Shown here in pieces: positions 36,231 through 46,323 of a DNA stretch of 52,741 nucleotides. The first letter of the stretch is position 1; every line of letters begins with the position of its first letter. Origin of the DNA: Candidatus Pelagibacter sp. (GTDB taxonomy: Bacteria; Pseudomonadota; Alphaproteobacteria; Pelagibacterales; Pelagibacteraceae); NCBI GenBank assembly GCA_028139285.1, contig JAOINI010000005.1:1-52741 (forward strand), in the 5' to 3' direction. Under the pieces are notes generated by a model. It was not told the DNA's origin and did no database searches. It saw nothing but the letters and a program-made list of their open reading frames with translations. A program made the translations under genes and the position numbers.

Positions 36231-37313
36231 ATGTCTTTTAATACTTTTGGGAAAATTTTTAGGTTTACTACTTGGGGAGAATCACATGGTCCAGCTATTG
36301 GGTGTGTGATTGATGGATGCCCACCAAATATAACTATATCTGAGAAGGATATTCAGAAAGATATGGACAGGAGAAGGCCTGGGCAATCAAAGTTTACAAC
36401 GCAAAGAAAAGAGTCTGATAAAGCTATAATTTTATCTGGCGTATTTGAAGGTAAAACTACCGGAACTCCAATTTCGATAATAATACATAATGAAGATAAA
36501 AGATCTAGAGATTATGAAACAATTAAAAATAAATTTAGACCTGGACATGCTGATTATACGTATTTTAAAAAATATGGTATAAGGGATTATAGAGGAGGTG
36601 GAAGACAGTCTGCTAGAGAAACTGCCTGTAGAGTTGCTGCTGGAGCAGTAGCAAAAGTAGTATTAAAAAAACTGATTGGCAGTAAGTTTAATGTGGTTGG
36701 AGCAGTAACACAACTAGGGTTGATGTCCTGCGATAAATCTAATTGGAAAGATAGTGAAATAAGAAAAAATCCTTTTTTCTGTCCTGATAAAAAGTCTGTA
36801 AAACTTTGGGAAAAATATCTTCTCGCTGTGAGGAAAGCAGGGTCTTCATGTGGCGCTATTATTGAAGTGAGGGCAACTGGTATTCCTGTAGGCCTTGGTG
36901 CTCCTATATATTCAAAATTAGATACTGATATAGCTGCTGCATTAATGAGTATCAACGCTGTTAAAGGAGTAAATATCGGCGCAGGTATGAGTGCAGCTTT
37001 TTTAAGTGGGGAGGAAAACTCAGATGAGATAAGCAGTGGATCTGGAAAAGTAAAATTTAAAACTAATCAGGCTGGGGGAATTTTAGGTGGAATTTCTTCT
37101 GGTCAAAACATTGTGGCCTCATTTGCGGTAAAACCTACATCCTCAATTTTAACCAGTCGAAATACAATAGATAAAAAAGGTAAAAACACAAAAATTTCTG
37201 TTAAAGGAAGACATGATCCATGTGTTGGTATTAGAGCAGTGCCAATTGGTGAAGCGATGATTAATTGTGTACTATTAGATCACTTTCTTTTAAATAGAGC
37301 ACAATGTAATTAA
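36231..37313 (+). CDS. aroC: Chorismate synthase
   Basis: 360 residues. Last step of the shikimate pathway, converting EPSP to chorismate with reduced FMN. Seen: [60 protein letters not shown] (parts of which bind FMN), [11 protein letters not shown] and [18 protein letters not shown]. It starts 34 bases from pdxH on the opposite strand and shares a TTAA with the dxs stop. Full length. No anomaly. Confidence 0.97.
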   Translation: MSFNTFGKIFRFTTWGESHGPAIGCVIDGCPPNITISEKDIQKDMDRRRPGQSKFTTQRKESDKAIILSGVFEGKTTGTPISIIIHNEDKRSRDYETIKNKFRPGHADYTYFKKYGIRDYRGGGRQSARETACRVAAGAVAKVVLKKLIGSKFNVVGAVTQLGLMSCDKSNWKDSEIRKNPFFCPDKKSVKLWEKYLLAVRKAGSSCGAIIEVRATGIPVGLGAPIYSKLDTDIAAALMSINAVKGVNIGAGMSAAFLSGEENSDEISSGSGKVKFKTNQAGGILGGISSGQNIVASFAVKPTSSILTSRNTIDKKGKNTKISVKGRHDPCVGIRAVPIGEAMINCVLLDHFLLNRAQCN

Positions 37314-39229
37314 TTAGTTATCTTATTTTTATTTTTAGCTAAAATTATTTTTGAATTTAATGTTTCCTCTACTTTTGTTGCTATAGACAAACTATCTAAA
37401 CCAGCTATTTCATACATTTTTTCAGGAGTATCTTGGTCGATAAAAATATCTGGCAGAATCATAGATCTAAACTTTAGCCCTGTATCAAAAACACCTCTAT
37501 CTGATAATAATTGCATCACATGAGATCCGAAACCGCCTATAGAACCTTCTTCAATTGTTATAAGCACTTCATGATTAGTTGCTACTTCCATAATTAATTT
37601 TTCATCTAAAGGTTTGGCAAATCTAGCGTCTATTATTGTACAATTGATATCCTTTGATAAAAGTTTTTCTGAGGCTTTTTTACATTCCTCTAACCTTGTT
37701 CCAAAGTTTAATAGAGCAACTTTTTTTCCTTCCTTAATAATTTTTGCTTTTCCGATTTCCAAAACTTCTTTAATTGATGGCAATTGTACACCTATGCCAT
37801 TTCCTCTTGGATATCTAAAAGCGGATGGCCTATCATTAATTTCCACTGAGGTATTAATCATTTTTACAAGTTCTGCCTCATCGCTTGCAGCCATAACAAC
37901 AAAATTCGGCAAGGTAGATAGGTAAGTTATATCAAAAGATCCTGCATGAGTTGGGCCATCTGCGCCAACTAGCCCTGCTCTATCAATTGCAAATCTCACA
38001 GGTAATGATTGTAATGCAACGTCATGTACAACCTGGTCGTAGGCTCTTTGAAGAAAAGTTGAGTAAATTGCTGCATAAGGCTTATATCCTTCTGTAGCTA
38101 ATCCAGCAGCAAATGTTACGGCGTGTTGTTCAGCTATACCAACATCGAAAGTTCGATCAGGAAATTTTTTTTCAAATAAATTTAACCCAGTTCCAGAAGG
38201 CATCGCTCCTGTGATACCTATTATTTTTGTATCTTGCTCAGCGTGTTTTATTAAAGTTTCTGCGAAGACTTTTGTATATGATGGAGTATTAGATTTAGAT
38301 TTTGATTGTTTGCCAGTTGAAACATTGAATTTAGAAACTCCATGATATTTGTCACCAGAGTTTTCAGCTGGTTTATAGCCTTTTCCCTTCTCTGTTCTTA
38401 CGTGAATTAATACAGGTCCTTGGTGGTTAGAATTTTTTACATTTTCTAATATTTGAACTAAGTTTTCAACGTCATGTCCATCAATGGGTCCAACATAATA
38501 GAATCCTAATTCACTAAATAAAGTTCCTCCAGTTACTATGTTCCTTAGTAAGTCTTCTGCTTTTCCTGCTTTTTGGCTAAATCTTTTTGAGAAAGCAGAA
38601 ATAACCATTTTTATCGTCTCTCTAAAATTGAAATATAGTTTTCCTGAAAGAAGATTGGCTAAGTACTTGCTCATAGCACCAACAGGTCTTGCAATAGACA
38701 TATCATTGTCATTTAATACAACAATTAAATTGGACTTTAATGCACCTGCATTATTCATTGCTTCATAGGCCATTCCAGCGCTCATTGCTCCATCACCAAT
38801 TACTGCAATTACATTATTCTTATTATTAGACAATTTCTTTGCTACTGCCATTCCAAGAGTTGAAGAAATTGAAGTTGAACTATGAGCTGCTCCAAATGGA
38901 TCGTATTCACTTTCAGTCCTTTTTGTAAACCCTGACAAACCTCCGCCCTTTCTTAAAGTTTTAATCCTGTCCCTTCTTCCAGTAATAATTTTATGAGGGT
39001 AACATTGGTGACTTACATCCCAAACTAATTTATCTTTTGGAGTGTCAAATACATAATGTAATGCAATCGTAAGCTCCACAACACCTAAACCGGCGCCAAG
39101 GTGACCACCAGTCTCTGAAACAACTTCGATGAGTTCATCTCTAAGCTCATCAGAAATTTGTTTTAAATTTTCTTTCTTATACTTCCTTAAATCAGAAGGA
39201 AAATTAATTTGCTTAATAAGTCTTACCAT
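37310..39229 (-). CDS. dxs: 1-deoxy-D-xylulose-5-phosphate synthase
   Basis: 639 residues. Thiamine-diphosphate enzyme joining pyruvate and glyceraldehyde 3-phosphate, the first step of the MEP isoprenoid route. Seen: [36 protein letters not shown], the ThDP motif [18 protein letters not shown]...NDNDMSI, and the transketolase C-terminal segments [10 protein letters not shown] and [15 protein letters not shown]. It overlaps ispA by one base (TAATG), in the common xseB-ispA-dxs layout. It supplies precursors for ispA, ispB and probably retinal made elsewhere. Requires thiamine, and the organism keeps thiD. Confidence 0.98.
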   Translation of the reverse strand: MVRLIKQINFPSDLRKYKKENLKQISDELRDELIEVVSETGGHLGAGLGVVELTIALHYVFDTPKDKLVWDVSHQCYPHKIITGRRDRIKTLRKGGGLSGFTKRTESEYDPFGAAHSSTSISSTLGMAVAKKLSNNKNNVIAVIGDGAMSAGMAYEAMNNAGALKSNLIVVLNDNDMSIARPVGAMSKYLANLLSGKLYFNFRETIKMVISAFSKRFSQKAGKAEDLLRNIVTGGTLFSELGFYYVGPIDGHDVENLVQILENVKNSNHQGPVLIHVRTEKGKGYKPAENSGDKYHGVSKFNVSTGKQSKSKSNTPSYTKVFAETLIKHAEQDTKIIGITGAMPSGTGLNLFEKKFPDRTFDVGIAEQHAVTFAAGLATEGYKPYAAIYSTFLQRAYDQVVHDVALQSLPVRFAIDRAGLVGADGPTHAGSFDITYLSTLPNFVVMAASDEAELVKMINTSVEINDRPSAFRYPRGNGIGVQLPSIKEVLEIGKAKIIKEGKKVALLNFGTRLEECKKASEKLLSKDINCTIIDARFAKPLDEKLIMEVATNHEVLITIEEGSIGGFGSHVMQLLSDRGVFDTGLKFRSMILPDIFIDQDTPEKMYEIAGLDSLSIATKVEETLNSKIILAKNKNKITN

Positions 39230-40107
39230 TAAAAATTTCTCTCTTTTACAAAATTTATTGTATCAATCAAATTACTACTATTTTTTCCATGTTTTTTTAT
39301 CTTAAGCAATATTTTTTTCTTTAAATTATCTGCATACTTGTGAGCTTTTTCATATCCAAGAAGATTTATTAAAGTTGATTTCCCTTTTTTGTTGTCTTTT
39401 TTTGTTGGTTTCCCAACCATTTTTTTGGAACCCTTAATATCTAAAGAATCATCAGCAAGTTGAAACAATAAACCTATATCCTCACCAAGTTTTCCTAAAC
39501 GTTCTCTTTCTTTTTTGTCCTTGTTTGCAATTATAGCGACTGATTGGATGCAAAAATTAAATAACCTACCAGTTTTTTTTCTTTGCATGTTGATTATTTG
39601 ATGAAATTTTTTTTTTTTATTTTCAAATTTTAAATCTAATTCTTGGCCTCCTGCTATTCCTGAATGACCAGAACTATGAGATAATAAATTAATTATCTCA
39701 TTTTTTTTTTTTGGAGGCAAAAGATTTCTTTTATCTGAAATTATTTCAAAGGCTAAAGTTAGTAATGAATTACCTGCTAATACAGCTGTAGCCTCACCAA
39801 ATTTTTTATGAGTAGATGGTTTTCCTCTTCTCATCAAGTCATTATCCATACATGGCAAATCGTCGTGTATAAGTGAGTAAGAGTGAATACACTCTACTGC
39901 AGAACAAACACTTAAAAGTTTTTTTTCCTCTACTTTTAACATTTTTCCTGTATCAAAAATTATGGTAGATCTAATCTTTTTACCACCAGAAATAACCCCA
40001 TACTTCATAGGTGTGGATAGCAAAGATTTTTCTTGATTTGTTAAAAATTTAAGTAAAAATTTATCAATTTTCTTTGCATTTTTTTTTAGTTTAATCTCAA
40101 TCGTCAT
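39229..40107 (-). CDS. ispA: Farnesyl (geranyl) diphosphate synthase
   Basis: 292 residues. Makes GPP/FPP from IPP and DMAPP. First Asp-rich motif [10 protein letters not shown] (Asp82, 83, 88, 90) with two extra residues between the aspartates, as in bacterial type II FPP synthases; second motif [21 protein letters not shown] for IPP. It overlaps xseB by ATGA and dxs by TAATG. The lysine-rich composition reflects AT bias. Product length is inferred from context and the motif type. Confidence 0.95.
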   Translation of the reverse strand: MTIEIKLKKNAKKIDKFLLKFLTNQEKSLLSTPMKYGVISGGKKIRSTIIFDTGKMLKVEEKKLLSVCSAVECIHSYSLIHDDLPCMDNDLMRRGKPSTHKKFGEATAVLAGNSLLTLAFEIISDKRNLLPPKKKNEIINLLSHSSGHSGIAGGQELDLKFENKKKKFHQIINMQRKKTGRLFNFCIQSVAIIANKDKKERERLGKLGEDIGLLFQLADDSLDIKGSKKMVGKPTKKDNKKGKSTLINLLGYEKAHKYADNLKKKILLKIKKHGKNSSNLIDTINFVKERNF

Positions 40108-40310
40108 TTAGAACCTAAAATTTTTTTTGATCTTATTTTAAAAAGACTTTCTACATGTTTATTTAAGTTTATTAATCTTTTATACATTTCCTCAGTCTTA
40201 TTTAAGTCAAAATCCTCATTTTCAAGTTTTGTAAGTATTTGATCGATTTCATCTCTAGCCTCTTTTAAGGATTTACTTTTAATTCCAGCTGGAATATTTT
40301 CGATTTTCAT
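40104..40310 (-). CDS. xseB: Exonuclease VII small subunit
   Basis: 68 residues, helical, with the XseB pattern SLKEARDEIDQILTKLENEDFDLNKTEEMYKRL and a leucine-spaced coiled coil. The subunit binds the XseA large subunit, which is not in this window. Location directly ahead of ispA-dxs is classic, which supports the call despite small size. Its start faces tsaC on the other strand over 21 bases. Confidence 0.88.
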   Translation of the reverse strand: MKIENIPAGIKSKSLKEARDEIDQILTKLENEDFDLNKTEEMYKRLINLNKHVESLFKIRSKKILGSK

Positions 40311-40331
40311 AGATTTAATAATAATTACATT

Positions 40332-41279
40332 ATGAAAAACTTCTATTCAAATATTTATTCTTTTAATTTTAGAATATTGAAAAAAACTGTAAAATATCTT
40401 AACCAGGGCAATTTAGTGGCTATTCCAACTGAAACAGTCTATGGATTAGCGGGAAATGCTTACTCAAAAAAAGCTGTAAAGAATATTTTCAAGATAAAAA
40501 ACAGACCAAAAAAAAATCCATTAATTATCCATTATAATGATGTTGCTGATGCTAAAAAAGATGTTGTTTTAAATAAGAACTTTTTCTTACTTTACAAAAA
40601 ATTTTGTCCGGGTCCCTTGACTTTCATCTTGAGGAAAAACAAAAATTCTAAAATTACCCCTTTTGCCACCTCAAATTTAAAAACTGTGGCGATAAGATTC
40701 CCTAAAAATAAAATTATACGCTCTGTATTGAAATTAATTAAATTTCCACTTGCAATGCCGAGTGCTAATATTTCGTCAAGCTTAAGTCCGGTGACTGCAT
40801 TTGATGTTTTTGAAGAATTAAAAAAAAAAGTAAATATCATAATTGACGGCGGGAATACTAGAATTGGAATTGAGTCTACCGTCATCGATCTTACCGATAA
40901 ACCTAAAATTTTAAGACCAGGTATAATTACAAAAAGTGACTTGAGTCGTTTTTTTAAGGCAGATATCGCAAATAGCAAATCCAAAATTAAATCTCCAGGT
41001 ATGTTAAAAAAACATTACTCACCAGGAATTCCAGTTATACTTAATAAAAGACCAAAATATTCCAATCAAGCATATATTGTTTTTGGTAAAAAATTTAAAA
41101 ATAATAAAAATTATTTCAATTTGAGTAAAAAAGCTGACTTGAAAGAGGCTGCATCTAATCTATATAAAACAATGAGGAAAATAAAAAAAAAAGGATATAA
41201 AAAAATTTTTGTAAGCAAAATTCCTAATAAAGGACCTGGCCTTGCTATAAATGATCGTTTAAAGAGAGCTTCAAATTAA
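40332..41279 (+). CDS. tsaC: L-threonylcarbamoyladenylate synthase (Sua5/TsaC)
   Basis: 315 residues. Makes threonylcarbamoyl-AMP for t6A37 of ANN-decoding tRNAs. N-terminal YrdC/Sua5 domain: NLVAIPTETVYGLAGNA, FKIKNRPKKNPLIIHY, FCPGPLTFILRKN, VAIRFPKNK, PLAMPSANISSS and GNTRIGIESTVIDL. A C-terminal Sua5-type extension of about 100 residues follows SPGMLKKHYSPGIPV, so it is the longer Sua5 variant. Its stop overlaps the ABC ATPase start (TAATG), linking it to the exporter cassette. Confidence 0.93.
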   Translation: MKNFYSNIYSFNFRILKKTVKYLNQGNLVAIPTETVYGLAGNAYSKKAVKNIFKIKNRPKKNPLIIHYNDVADAKKDVVLNKNFFLLYKKFCPGPLTFILRKNKNSKITPFATSNLKTVAIRFPKNKIIRSVLKLIKFPLAMPSANISSSLSPVTAFDVFEELKKKVNIIIDGGNTRIGIESTVIDLTDKPKILRPGIITKSDLSRFFKADIANSKSKIKSPGMLKKHYSPGIPVILNKRPKYSNQAYIVFGKKFKNNKNYFNLSKKADLKEAASNLYKTMRKIKKKGYKKIFVSKIPNKGPGLAINDRLKRASN

Positions 41280-42010
41280 TGTTTATTAAAATAAGAGAAT
41301 TAACAAAAATTTATAATAACTATTTAGCAGTAAACAAAATCAATTTTCAGATTGAAAAAAATAAAACGATCGGACTGCTGGGTCCTAACGGATGTGGAAA
41401 AACAACAACCATTGGTATGATGCTTGGTCTTGTCACTCCTACTGAAGGTGAAATTTTAATAGAAAATAAAAGTATTGAGTCATTTAAAAGAGATGAAATT
41501 TTAAAAAGATTTAATTTTGCTTCCCCATACGTTGAATTACCAAAAAAATTAACTGTTAAGCAAAATCTTGAAGTTTATGGGAGGTTATATGGTATTAAGA
41601 ATTTAGACAATAGGATAAATGAAATATCAAGTGATTTAGATATTAAAAGTTTTTACGAAAGAAAAACTGGAGAGCTTTCCTCTGGTCAGAAAAATAGAGT
41701 CTCTTTAGCAAAATCTTTAATCAATAAACCTGAAATTCTCCTGCTGGATGAGCCAACAGCGAGTCTGGATCCCGATATTGGAGACTTTATAAGAAGCTAT
41801 ATTCAAGAATATAAAAAAATTAATAAAATAACTATATTACTAGCTTCACATAATATGAGTGAAGTCGAAAGGCTTTGTGACAGCGTTATCATGATGAGAA
41901 ATGGTAAAATTATAGATAGTGGTACCTGTAAAGATTTAATACAAAAACACGGAAGAAATAATTTAGAAGAAACATTTTTAAAACTAGCTAGGGGTAAGGA
42001 TGAACTTTAA
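41279..42010 (+). CDS. ABC-2 type exporter, ATP-binding subunit
   Basis: 243 residues. Walker A GPNGCGKTT (about 35-43), signature LSSGQKNR, Walker B ILLLDEPTASLDPD and the H-loop ASHNMSEVERLCD are intact. It belongs to the ABC-2/CcmA-like group that moves drugs, lipids or polysaccharides outward. The permease gene overlaps its end by 11 bases and must be its partner. Substrate unknown. Sugar-modifying and oxygenase genes follow on the same strand, so a surface molecule is possible (inference). Confidence 0.9.
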   Translation: MFIKIRELTKIYNNYLAVNKINFQIEKNKTIGLLGPNGCGKTTTIGMMLGLVTPTEGEILIENKSIESFKRDEILKRFNFASPYVELPKKLTVKQNLEVYGRLYGIKNLDNRINEISSDLDIKSFYERKTGELSSGQKNRVSLAKSLINKPEILLLDEPTASLDPDIGDFIRSYIQEYKKINKITILLASHNMSEVERLCDSVIMMRNGKIIDSGTCKDLIQKHGRNNLEETFLKLARGKDEL

Positions 42011-42791
42011 TAAAATTTATGCTTTAGGTTTGAGGCACCTTTATTTAATCATGAACTCTTTTCCAAGAGTATTAGATTTGATTTACTGGCCTACTGTTCA
42101 AATTTTTCTGTGGGGATTTATTTCAAAATTTTTTACATTAAATTCTGAATATTATAGTAACACTGTTGGAGTAATACTTACCGCAGCAATTTTATATGAT
42201 TTTTTATTTCGGGCTAGTATAAGTTTTAACATGATGTTTTTAGAAGAGATTTGGAGTAGAAATTTCACAAATCTATTTATTGCTCCGATTAAGATACGAG
42301 AAATTATAGCAGCTCTTACATTAACTGCAATTTTAAGAACTTTAATTGGTTTAATTCCTGCTGTTTTAATTGCTATCCCTTTATTTGGCGTTTCTGTTCT
42401 AAAGCTTGGAATGCCTTTAATTTTTTTACTGTTAGCGCTATATTTATTTGGAGTAACTTTAGGACTTTTAGTTACATCAGGGCTCCTAAGATATGGACCA
42501 TCTTTTGAAAATATTGCTTGGGCAAGTTTATTTTTTTTAGCGCCACTTGGTTGTATATACTATCCGATAGATATTTTGCCTTTATCACTTCAAATTATTG
42601 CTAAGGGTTTACCACTAGTCCACATATTTGAGGAAATGAGAAGTATTTTAATGAATAATACAGTTAATTATTTCAACATTTTTAAGTCAATTTCTATATC
42701 GGTGATTTATTTTATTTTTGGTGTTATAGTTTTTTACATTTCTTATTTTGGTGCAAAAAAAAGAGGAACTCTTATTAACATGGGTGAATAA
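42000..42791 (+). CDS. ABC-2 type exporter, membrane subunit
   Basis: 263 residues with about six hydrophobic helices. It begins MNFNKIYALGLRHLYLIMNS, then has the ABC-2 pattern with FLEEIWSRNFTNLFIAPIKIREI, a typical cytoplasmic loop contact with the ATPase, and a late segment FFLAPLGCIYYPIDILP. Its ATG overlaps the ATPase stop by 11 bases, so translation is coupled. No periplasmic binding protein is nearby, as expected for an exporter. Substrate unknown. Confidence 0.88.
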   Translation: MNFNKIYALGLRHLYLIMNSFPRVLDLIYWPTVQIFLWGFISKFFTLNSEYYSNTVGVILTAAILYDFLFRASISFNMMFLEEIWSRNFTNLFIAPIKIREIIAALTLTAILRTLIGLIPAVLIAIPLFGVSVLKLGMPLIFLLLALYLFGVTLGLLVTSGLLRYGPSFENIAWASLFFLAPLGCIYYPIDILPLSLQIIAKGLPLVHIFEEMRSILMNNTVNYFNIFKSISISVIYFIFGVIVFYISYFGAKKRGTLINMGE

Positions 42792-42794
42792 TTT

Positions 42795-43502
42795 ATGAAT
42801 AATTTATTGAATGAAATAAGAAAACTAGAGTCGTCACCAAAAGTAGTTAAAAATTTATTTAATGAAAATGAAATAACTGAGTTTTTGAAATTATATAATG
42901 ATCTTCCAGTAACAGTTCATAATAAAAAACAAAATGTGATTAAAAAAAGATGGCTACAGGGTTTCAATAAAAATTTAGAAAAGATTTTTTATGAAAGATT
43001 AGAAAAAGAAATAGGCACTTTCAAGATGGATAACTTAAAAGATGAGAGCGGTAATGATATTTTAGGTTTAATTCAGGAGAGCTATGCTCCAATAGGTCTA
43101 CACGTCGATGGAGGTTTTGAATTAAAAAATCAAATTTATAAACAAACTTTAATACCTTTGTCCTCAGTTGGAAGCACAGTAATCTTTAAAAATAGATATT
43201 ACGAAGGTTCAACAAATTTTACACAGGATCCGATAGAGTTAGGAAAAAAAGATCTTAAATATGGTCAAAATAAAAGATCTGATATTCATTTAAAGATATA
43301 CGGAGATAAACCTTTTGATAAAAAAATACACCAAAAGTATTTACAACATGAAAATATTAATAATTTAAAAGGTTTAGAAGTAGAATTAATATATAAATGG
43401 GAAGTAGGATCTATGTTAATATTCGATAGAACACATTTACATTGCTCTTCATCAGTAATTGAGGGGAAAAAAATTGGAATTGCAACCTTTACAAAAAAAT
43501 AA
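42795..43502 (+). CDS. Putative Fe(II)/2-oxoglutarate oxygenase-like protein
   Basis: 235 residues, not firmly recognised. It reads like a double-stranded beta-helix oxygenase: H103-V-D105 in PIGLHVDGGFE would be the first metal pair, KQTLIPLSSVGSTVIFKNRYYEG the following strands, and VGSMLIFDRTHLHCSSS would supply the distal His (214 or 216). A basic residue Lys226 follows where Arg/Lys usually holds 2-oxoglutarate. It starts three bases after the permease and six bases ahead of the GT17 gene. The substrate is unknown; hydroxylation of a surface or small molecule is speculation. Fold and metal site are inferred from motif only. Confidence 0.5.
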   Translation: MNNLLNEIRKLESSPKVVKNLFNENEITEFLKLYNDLPVTVHNKKQNVIKKRWLQGFNKNLEKIFYERLEKEIGTFKMDNLKDESGNDILGLIQESYAPIGLHVDGGFELKNQIYKQTLIPLSSVGSTVIFKNRYYEGSTNFTQDPIELGKKDLKYGQNKRSDIHLKIYGDKPFDKKIHQKYLQHENINNLKGLEVELIYKWEVGSMLIFDRTHLHCSSSVIEGKKIGIATFTKK

Positions 43503-43508
43503 TTAAAA

Positions 43509-44309
43509 ATGGCAATTTATGACTGTTTTCAATACTTTAATGAAGATCATATTGTTGATCTCCGTTTAAATATTTTAGATAAATATGTTGACTATTTTGT
43601 AATATCTGAGTCTACAAAAAATCATCAAGGAAAGGATAAAAAAATAAATTTTAAAATTGAAAATTTTCCAAAATTTAAAAACAAAATAAGATTTTTGATA
43701 GCAGACTATAAAGATAAAATTGATTTTAAAAATCATAAAGGCGGAGAGTCAATAATTGAACAGCATCAAAGAAATTATTTAATTCAGGGACTAAAAGATG
43801 CTCAGCCAGATGACTTAGTTATTTTATCCGACTCTGATGAAATACCTGATCTTGAAAAACTTAAATATATCAAAAAAGGCAAAAAATTTATTGCCTTTTC
43901 TCAAAAAATGTTCACGTACAAACTTAATCTTCAAAATTTAGATGAGAGTAATTGGATAGGATCCAAAATAACACAAAAAAAATATATTAAATCAATGCAA
44001 CATTTAAGAAATCTAAAATTTAAAAAATTTCCATTTTGGAGACTCGATAAAAGAAGTTTACAAATAATAGATGGAGGATGGCATTTTTCTTACTTACATT
44101 CTCCTGATCAAATATTAAATAAGATAAAATCTTTCTCACATGGAGAATTCAATATTAAGAACATAAGTGTAAAAGATATAGAGAAAAAAATAACTAAGAA
44201 CGAAGATATATTTGACAGAGGTTTTAAATTAAAAAAAATTGAAATAGATAAAAGCTATCCTGGCTATATAGTAAATAATATAGAGAAATTTTCAGAATGG
44301 ATAATTTAA
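43509..44309 (+). CDS. GT17-family glycosyltransferase
   Basis: 266 residues. It resembles beta-1,4-mannosyl-glycoprotein GlcNAc-transferase (GT17) domain proteins: MAIYDCFQYFNEDHIVDLRL, DYFVISESTKNHQG, QHQRNYLIQGL, then DLVILSDSDEIPDLEKL with the acidic metal/nucleotide motif Asp108-Ser-Asp110-Glu111, and DGGWHFSYLHSPDQI. No signal or membrane span. Many bacteria carry such enzymes in surface glycan clusters, but donor and acceptor are not known. It ends seven bases before the tRNA-Arg on the opposite strand. Last gene of the tsaC-exporter run. Confidence 0.82.
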   Translation: MAIYDCFQYFNEDHIVDLRLNILDKYVDYFVISESTKNHQGKDKKINFKIENFPKFKNKIRFLIADYKDKIDFKNHKGGESIIEQHQRNYLIQGLKDAQPDDLVILSDSDEIPDLEKLKYIKKGKKFIAFSQKMFTYKLNLQNLDESNWIGSKITQKKYIKSMQHLRNLKFKKFPFWRLDKRSLQIIDGGWHFSYLHSPDQILNKIKSFSHGEFNIKNISVKDIEKKITKNEDIFDRGFKLKKIEIDKSYPGYIVNNIEKFSEWII

Positions 44310-44316
44310 ATTTTTG

Positions 44317-44391
44317 CGCGCCGGATAGGAGTCGAACCCATAACCTCCGGAGCCGAAATCCGGCGCTCTATCCAGTTGAAGCTACCGGCGC
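44317..44391 (-). tRNA. tRNA-Arg(TCG)
   Basis: 75 bases without CCA. Acceptor GCGCCGG pairs with CCGGCGC, discriminator G; anticodon arm CCGGA-TTTCGGC-TCCGG gives TCG (reads CGA); T-arm ATGGG-TTCGACT-CCTAT with one G-U. The 3' end is followed by CAA, so CCA must be added by the nucleotidyltransferase. Confidence 0.94.
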
Positions 44392-44415
44392 ATAATTTCC
44401 AATTTAAATTAATTT

Positions 44416-45396
44416 ATGAATAAAACAATAAAATTTTTAGTTGAAAAAAAACATCATAATATAAGAGTTGATCTTTTTTTGTCAGAAAAGATCAGCACTA
44501 TTACAAGATCTTATGTAAAAAAATTAATTGAAAATTCTCAATTGAAAATTAATAAAGAAATTGTCAAAACACCTGCAACTAGAGTAAAAATAAATGATGA
44601 AATTATAATCAATATTATTGAAAAAAAAGAGAATAAAGTCCTTCCTAGAAAAATGGATTTAAAGATAATATTTGAGGATGATGACATAATAGTTTTAGAT
44701 AAACCTAAAGGTTTAGTTGTTCACCCTGGTGCAGGAAATTTCGAAAACACTTTAGTTAATGCTCTTAAGTTTAAATATAAAAATAACTTATCTAGTGTAA
44801 ATGGAAAAGTTCGTCCAGGTATAGTTCATAGAATTGATAAGGATACAAGTGGCTTGCTGGTAATCGCAAAAAACAATTTTTCACATTCAAGCTTGGGTAA
44901 ACAATTCAGTGATCATTCAATAAAAAGATATTACTATTGTTTAATTTGGGGAGTTATAAGGCCTTTAAGTGGTAGAGTTGAAACATTAATTTGCAGAAAT
45001 CAAAAAAATAGAAAGCTTATGACAGTAAGTGAGATAAAGGGAAAAAAAGCAATTACAAATTATAAGACTTTAAAAGTATTTAACATTAAAGAAGTTCCAA
45101 AAATAAGCTTGATTGAGTGTAAATTAGAAACTGGAAGAACTCATCAAATTAGAGTTCATTTAAAATATAAAGGAACTTCTATTATAGGCGATCAACAATA
45201 TGGTAAAAAAAATATAAAATTTAAAAAAATTAATAAAGATTTTTTCAACGTTTTTTCAAATATCAATGGTCAAGTGTTGCATGCTCAAACCTTAGAATTT
45301 TTACATCCAGTAAAAAAAAAATGGATGAGCTTTAAAGCTCCTCTTCCAAATGACTTTAAAAAAATGTTGAATTTCTTAAACAAACATACGGGTTGA
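44416..45396 (+). CDS. rluD: 23S rRNA pseudouridine synthase RluD
   Basis: 326 residues. Forms pseudouridines in helix 69 of 23S rRNA. N-terminal S4 domain RVDLFLSEKISTITRSYVKKLIEN; catalytic Asp141 in GIVHRIDKDTSGLLVIAK; LDKPKGLVVHPG; RTHQIRVHLKY near residue 238. It lies next to rpoH, which is usual in alphaproteobacteria. RluC/RluA relatives share these motifs; the S4 domain and the neighbourhood favour RluD. Confidence 0.9.
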   Translation: MNKTIKFLVEKKHHNIRVDLFLSEKISTITRSYVKKLIENSQLKINKEIVKTPATRVKINDEIIINIIEKKENKVLPRKMDLKIIFEDDDIIVLDKPKGLVVHPGAGNFENTLVNALKFKYKNNLSSVNGKVRPGIVHRIDKDTSGLLVIAKNNFSHSSLGKQFSDHSIKRYYYCLIWGVIRPLSGRVETLICRNQKNRKLMTVSEIKGKKAITNYKTLKVFNIKEVPKISLIECKLETGRTHQIRVHLKYKGTSIIGDQQYGKKNIKFKKINKDFFNVFSNINGQVLHAQTLEFLHPVKKKWMSFKAPLPNDFKKMLNFLNKHTG

Positions 45397-45426
45397 AAAA
45401 ATTATATTAATATATAAATCTCTAGA

Positions 45427-46323
45427 ATGGATAACAAAAATCAATTATCAAATTTACCTGTCCTTTCTTCAGGTGGCTTATCGGTCTATCTTACGCAAAT
45501 TAAAAAATTTCCAATGTTGGATGCCGAGGAGGAATATATGCTCGCGAAGAATTGGAGGGAAAATGGAAACTTACAATCTGCACATAAACTTGTCACTAGT
45601 CACCTAAGATTAGTAGCCAAAATTGCTATGGGTTATCGGGGATATGGTTTACCAATAAATGAGATGATTTCTGAAGGAAATATTGGGTTGATGCAAGCAG
45701 TTAAAAAATTCGATCCTGATAAAGGTTTTAGATTAGCAACTTATGCAATGTGGTGGATAAAAGCTTCAATTCAAGAGTACGTTTTACGATCGTGGAGTTT
45801 AGTCAAAATGGGGACGACATCTGCACAAAAAAAACTTTTTTTTAATTTAAAGAAAATAAAAAATCAAATTGCTCCTGGTCAAGATGGTGACTTACGTGAT
45901 GAACAAGTTAAAGAAATTTCAAAAAGGTTGGACGTTGACTCTAATGAAGTTGTAAATATGAATAGAAGAATGATGGGTCAAGAAAAATCTCTTAATGATC
46001 CGATTAAAAAAGGTGAGACAGATGAATGGCAAGACTGGCTTGTGGATGAAAGTTTAGATCAAGAATTAGTAATCTCTCAGCAACAAGAATATGATGATAA
46101 AAAAGAACTTCTTAAAAGTGCTATGAAAATTTTAAATGAGAGAGAGAAAGAAATTATTATTGCTAGAAGATTAAATGAAAACCCTTCAACTCTTGAAGAT
46201 TTAAGTAAAAAGTATAAAATAAGTAGAGAAAGAATAAGACAAATAGAAACTAAAGCTTTTGAAAAACTTCAAAAATCGATGATAAATGCTAGCAAATCAA
46301 AAAATCTACTTACTAATAATTAA
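45427..46323 (+). CDS. rpoH: RNA polymerase sigma-32 factor (heat shock)
   Basis: 298 residues. Region 2 with [19 protein letters not shown] and [41 protein letters not shown], then the RpoH box [12 protein letters not shown] that distinguishes sigma-32 from RpoD, and region 4 with [26 protein letters not shown]. It starts 31 bases after rluD and ends in a TTAA shared with purA. It directs heat-shock genes; ftsH, which degrades sigma-32 in E. coli, is on the same side of the window at 50821. Confidence 0.97.
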   Translation: MDNKNQLSNLPVLSSGGLSVYLTQIKKFPMLDAEEEYMLAKNWRENGNLQSAHKLVTSHLRLVAKIAMGYRGYGLPINEMISEGNIGLMQAVKKFDPDKGFRLATYAMWWIKASIQEYVLRSWSLVKMGTTSAQKKLFFNLKKIKNQIAPGQDGDLRDEQVKEISKRLDVDSNEVVNMNRRMMGQEKSLNDPIKKGETDEWQDWLVDESLDQELVISQQQEYDDKKELLKSAMKILNEREKEIIIARRLNENPSTLEDLSKKYKISRERIRQIETKAFEKLQKSMINASKSKNLLTNN

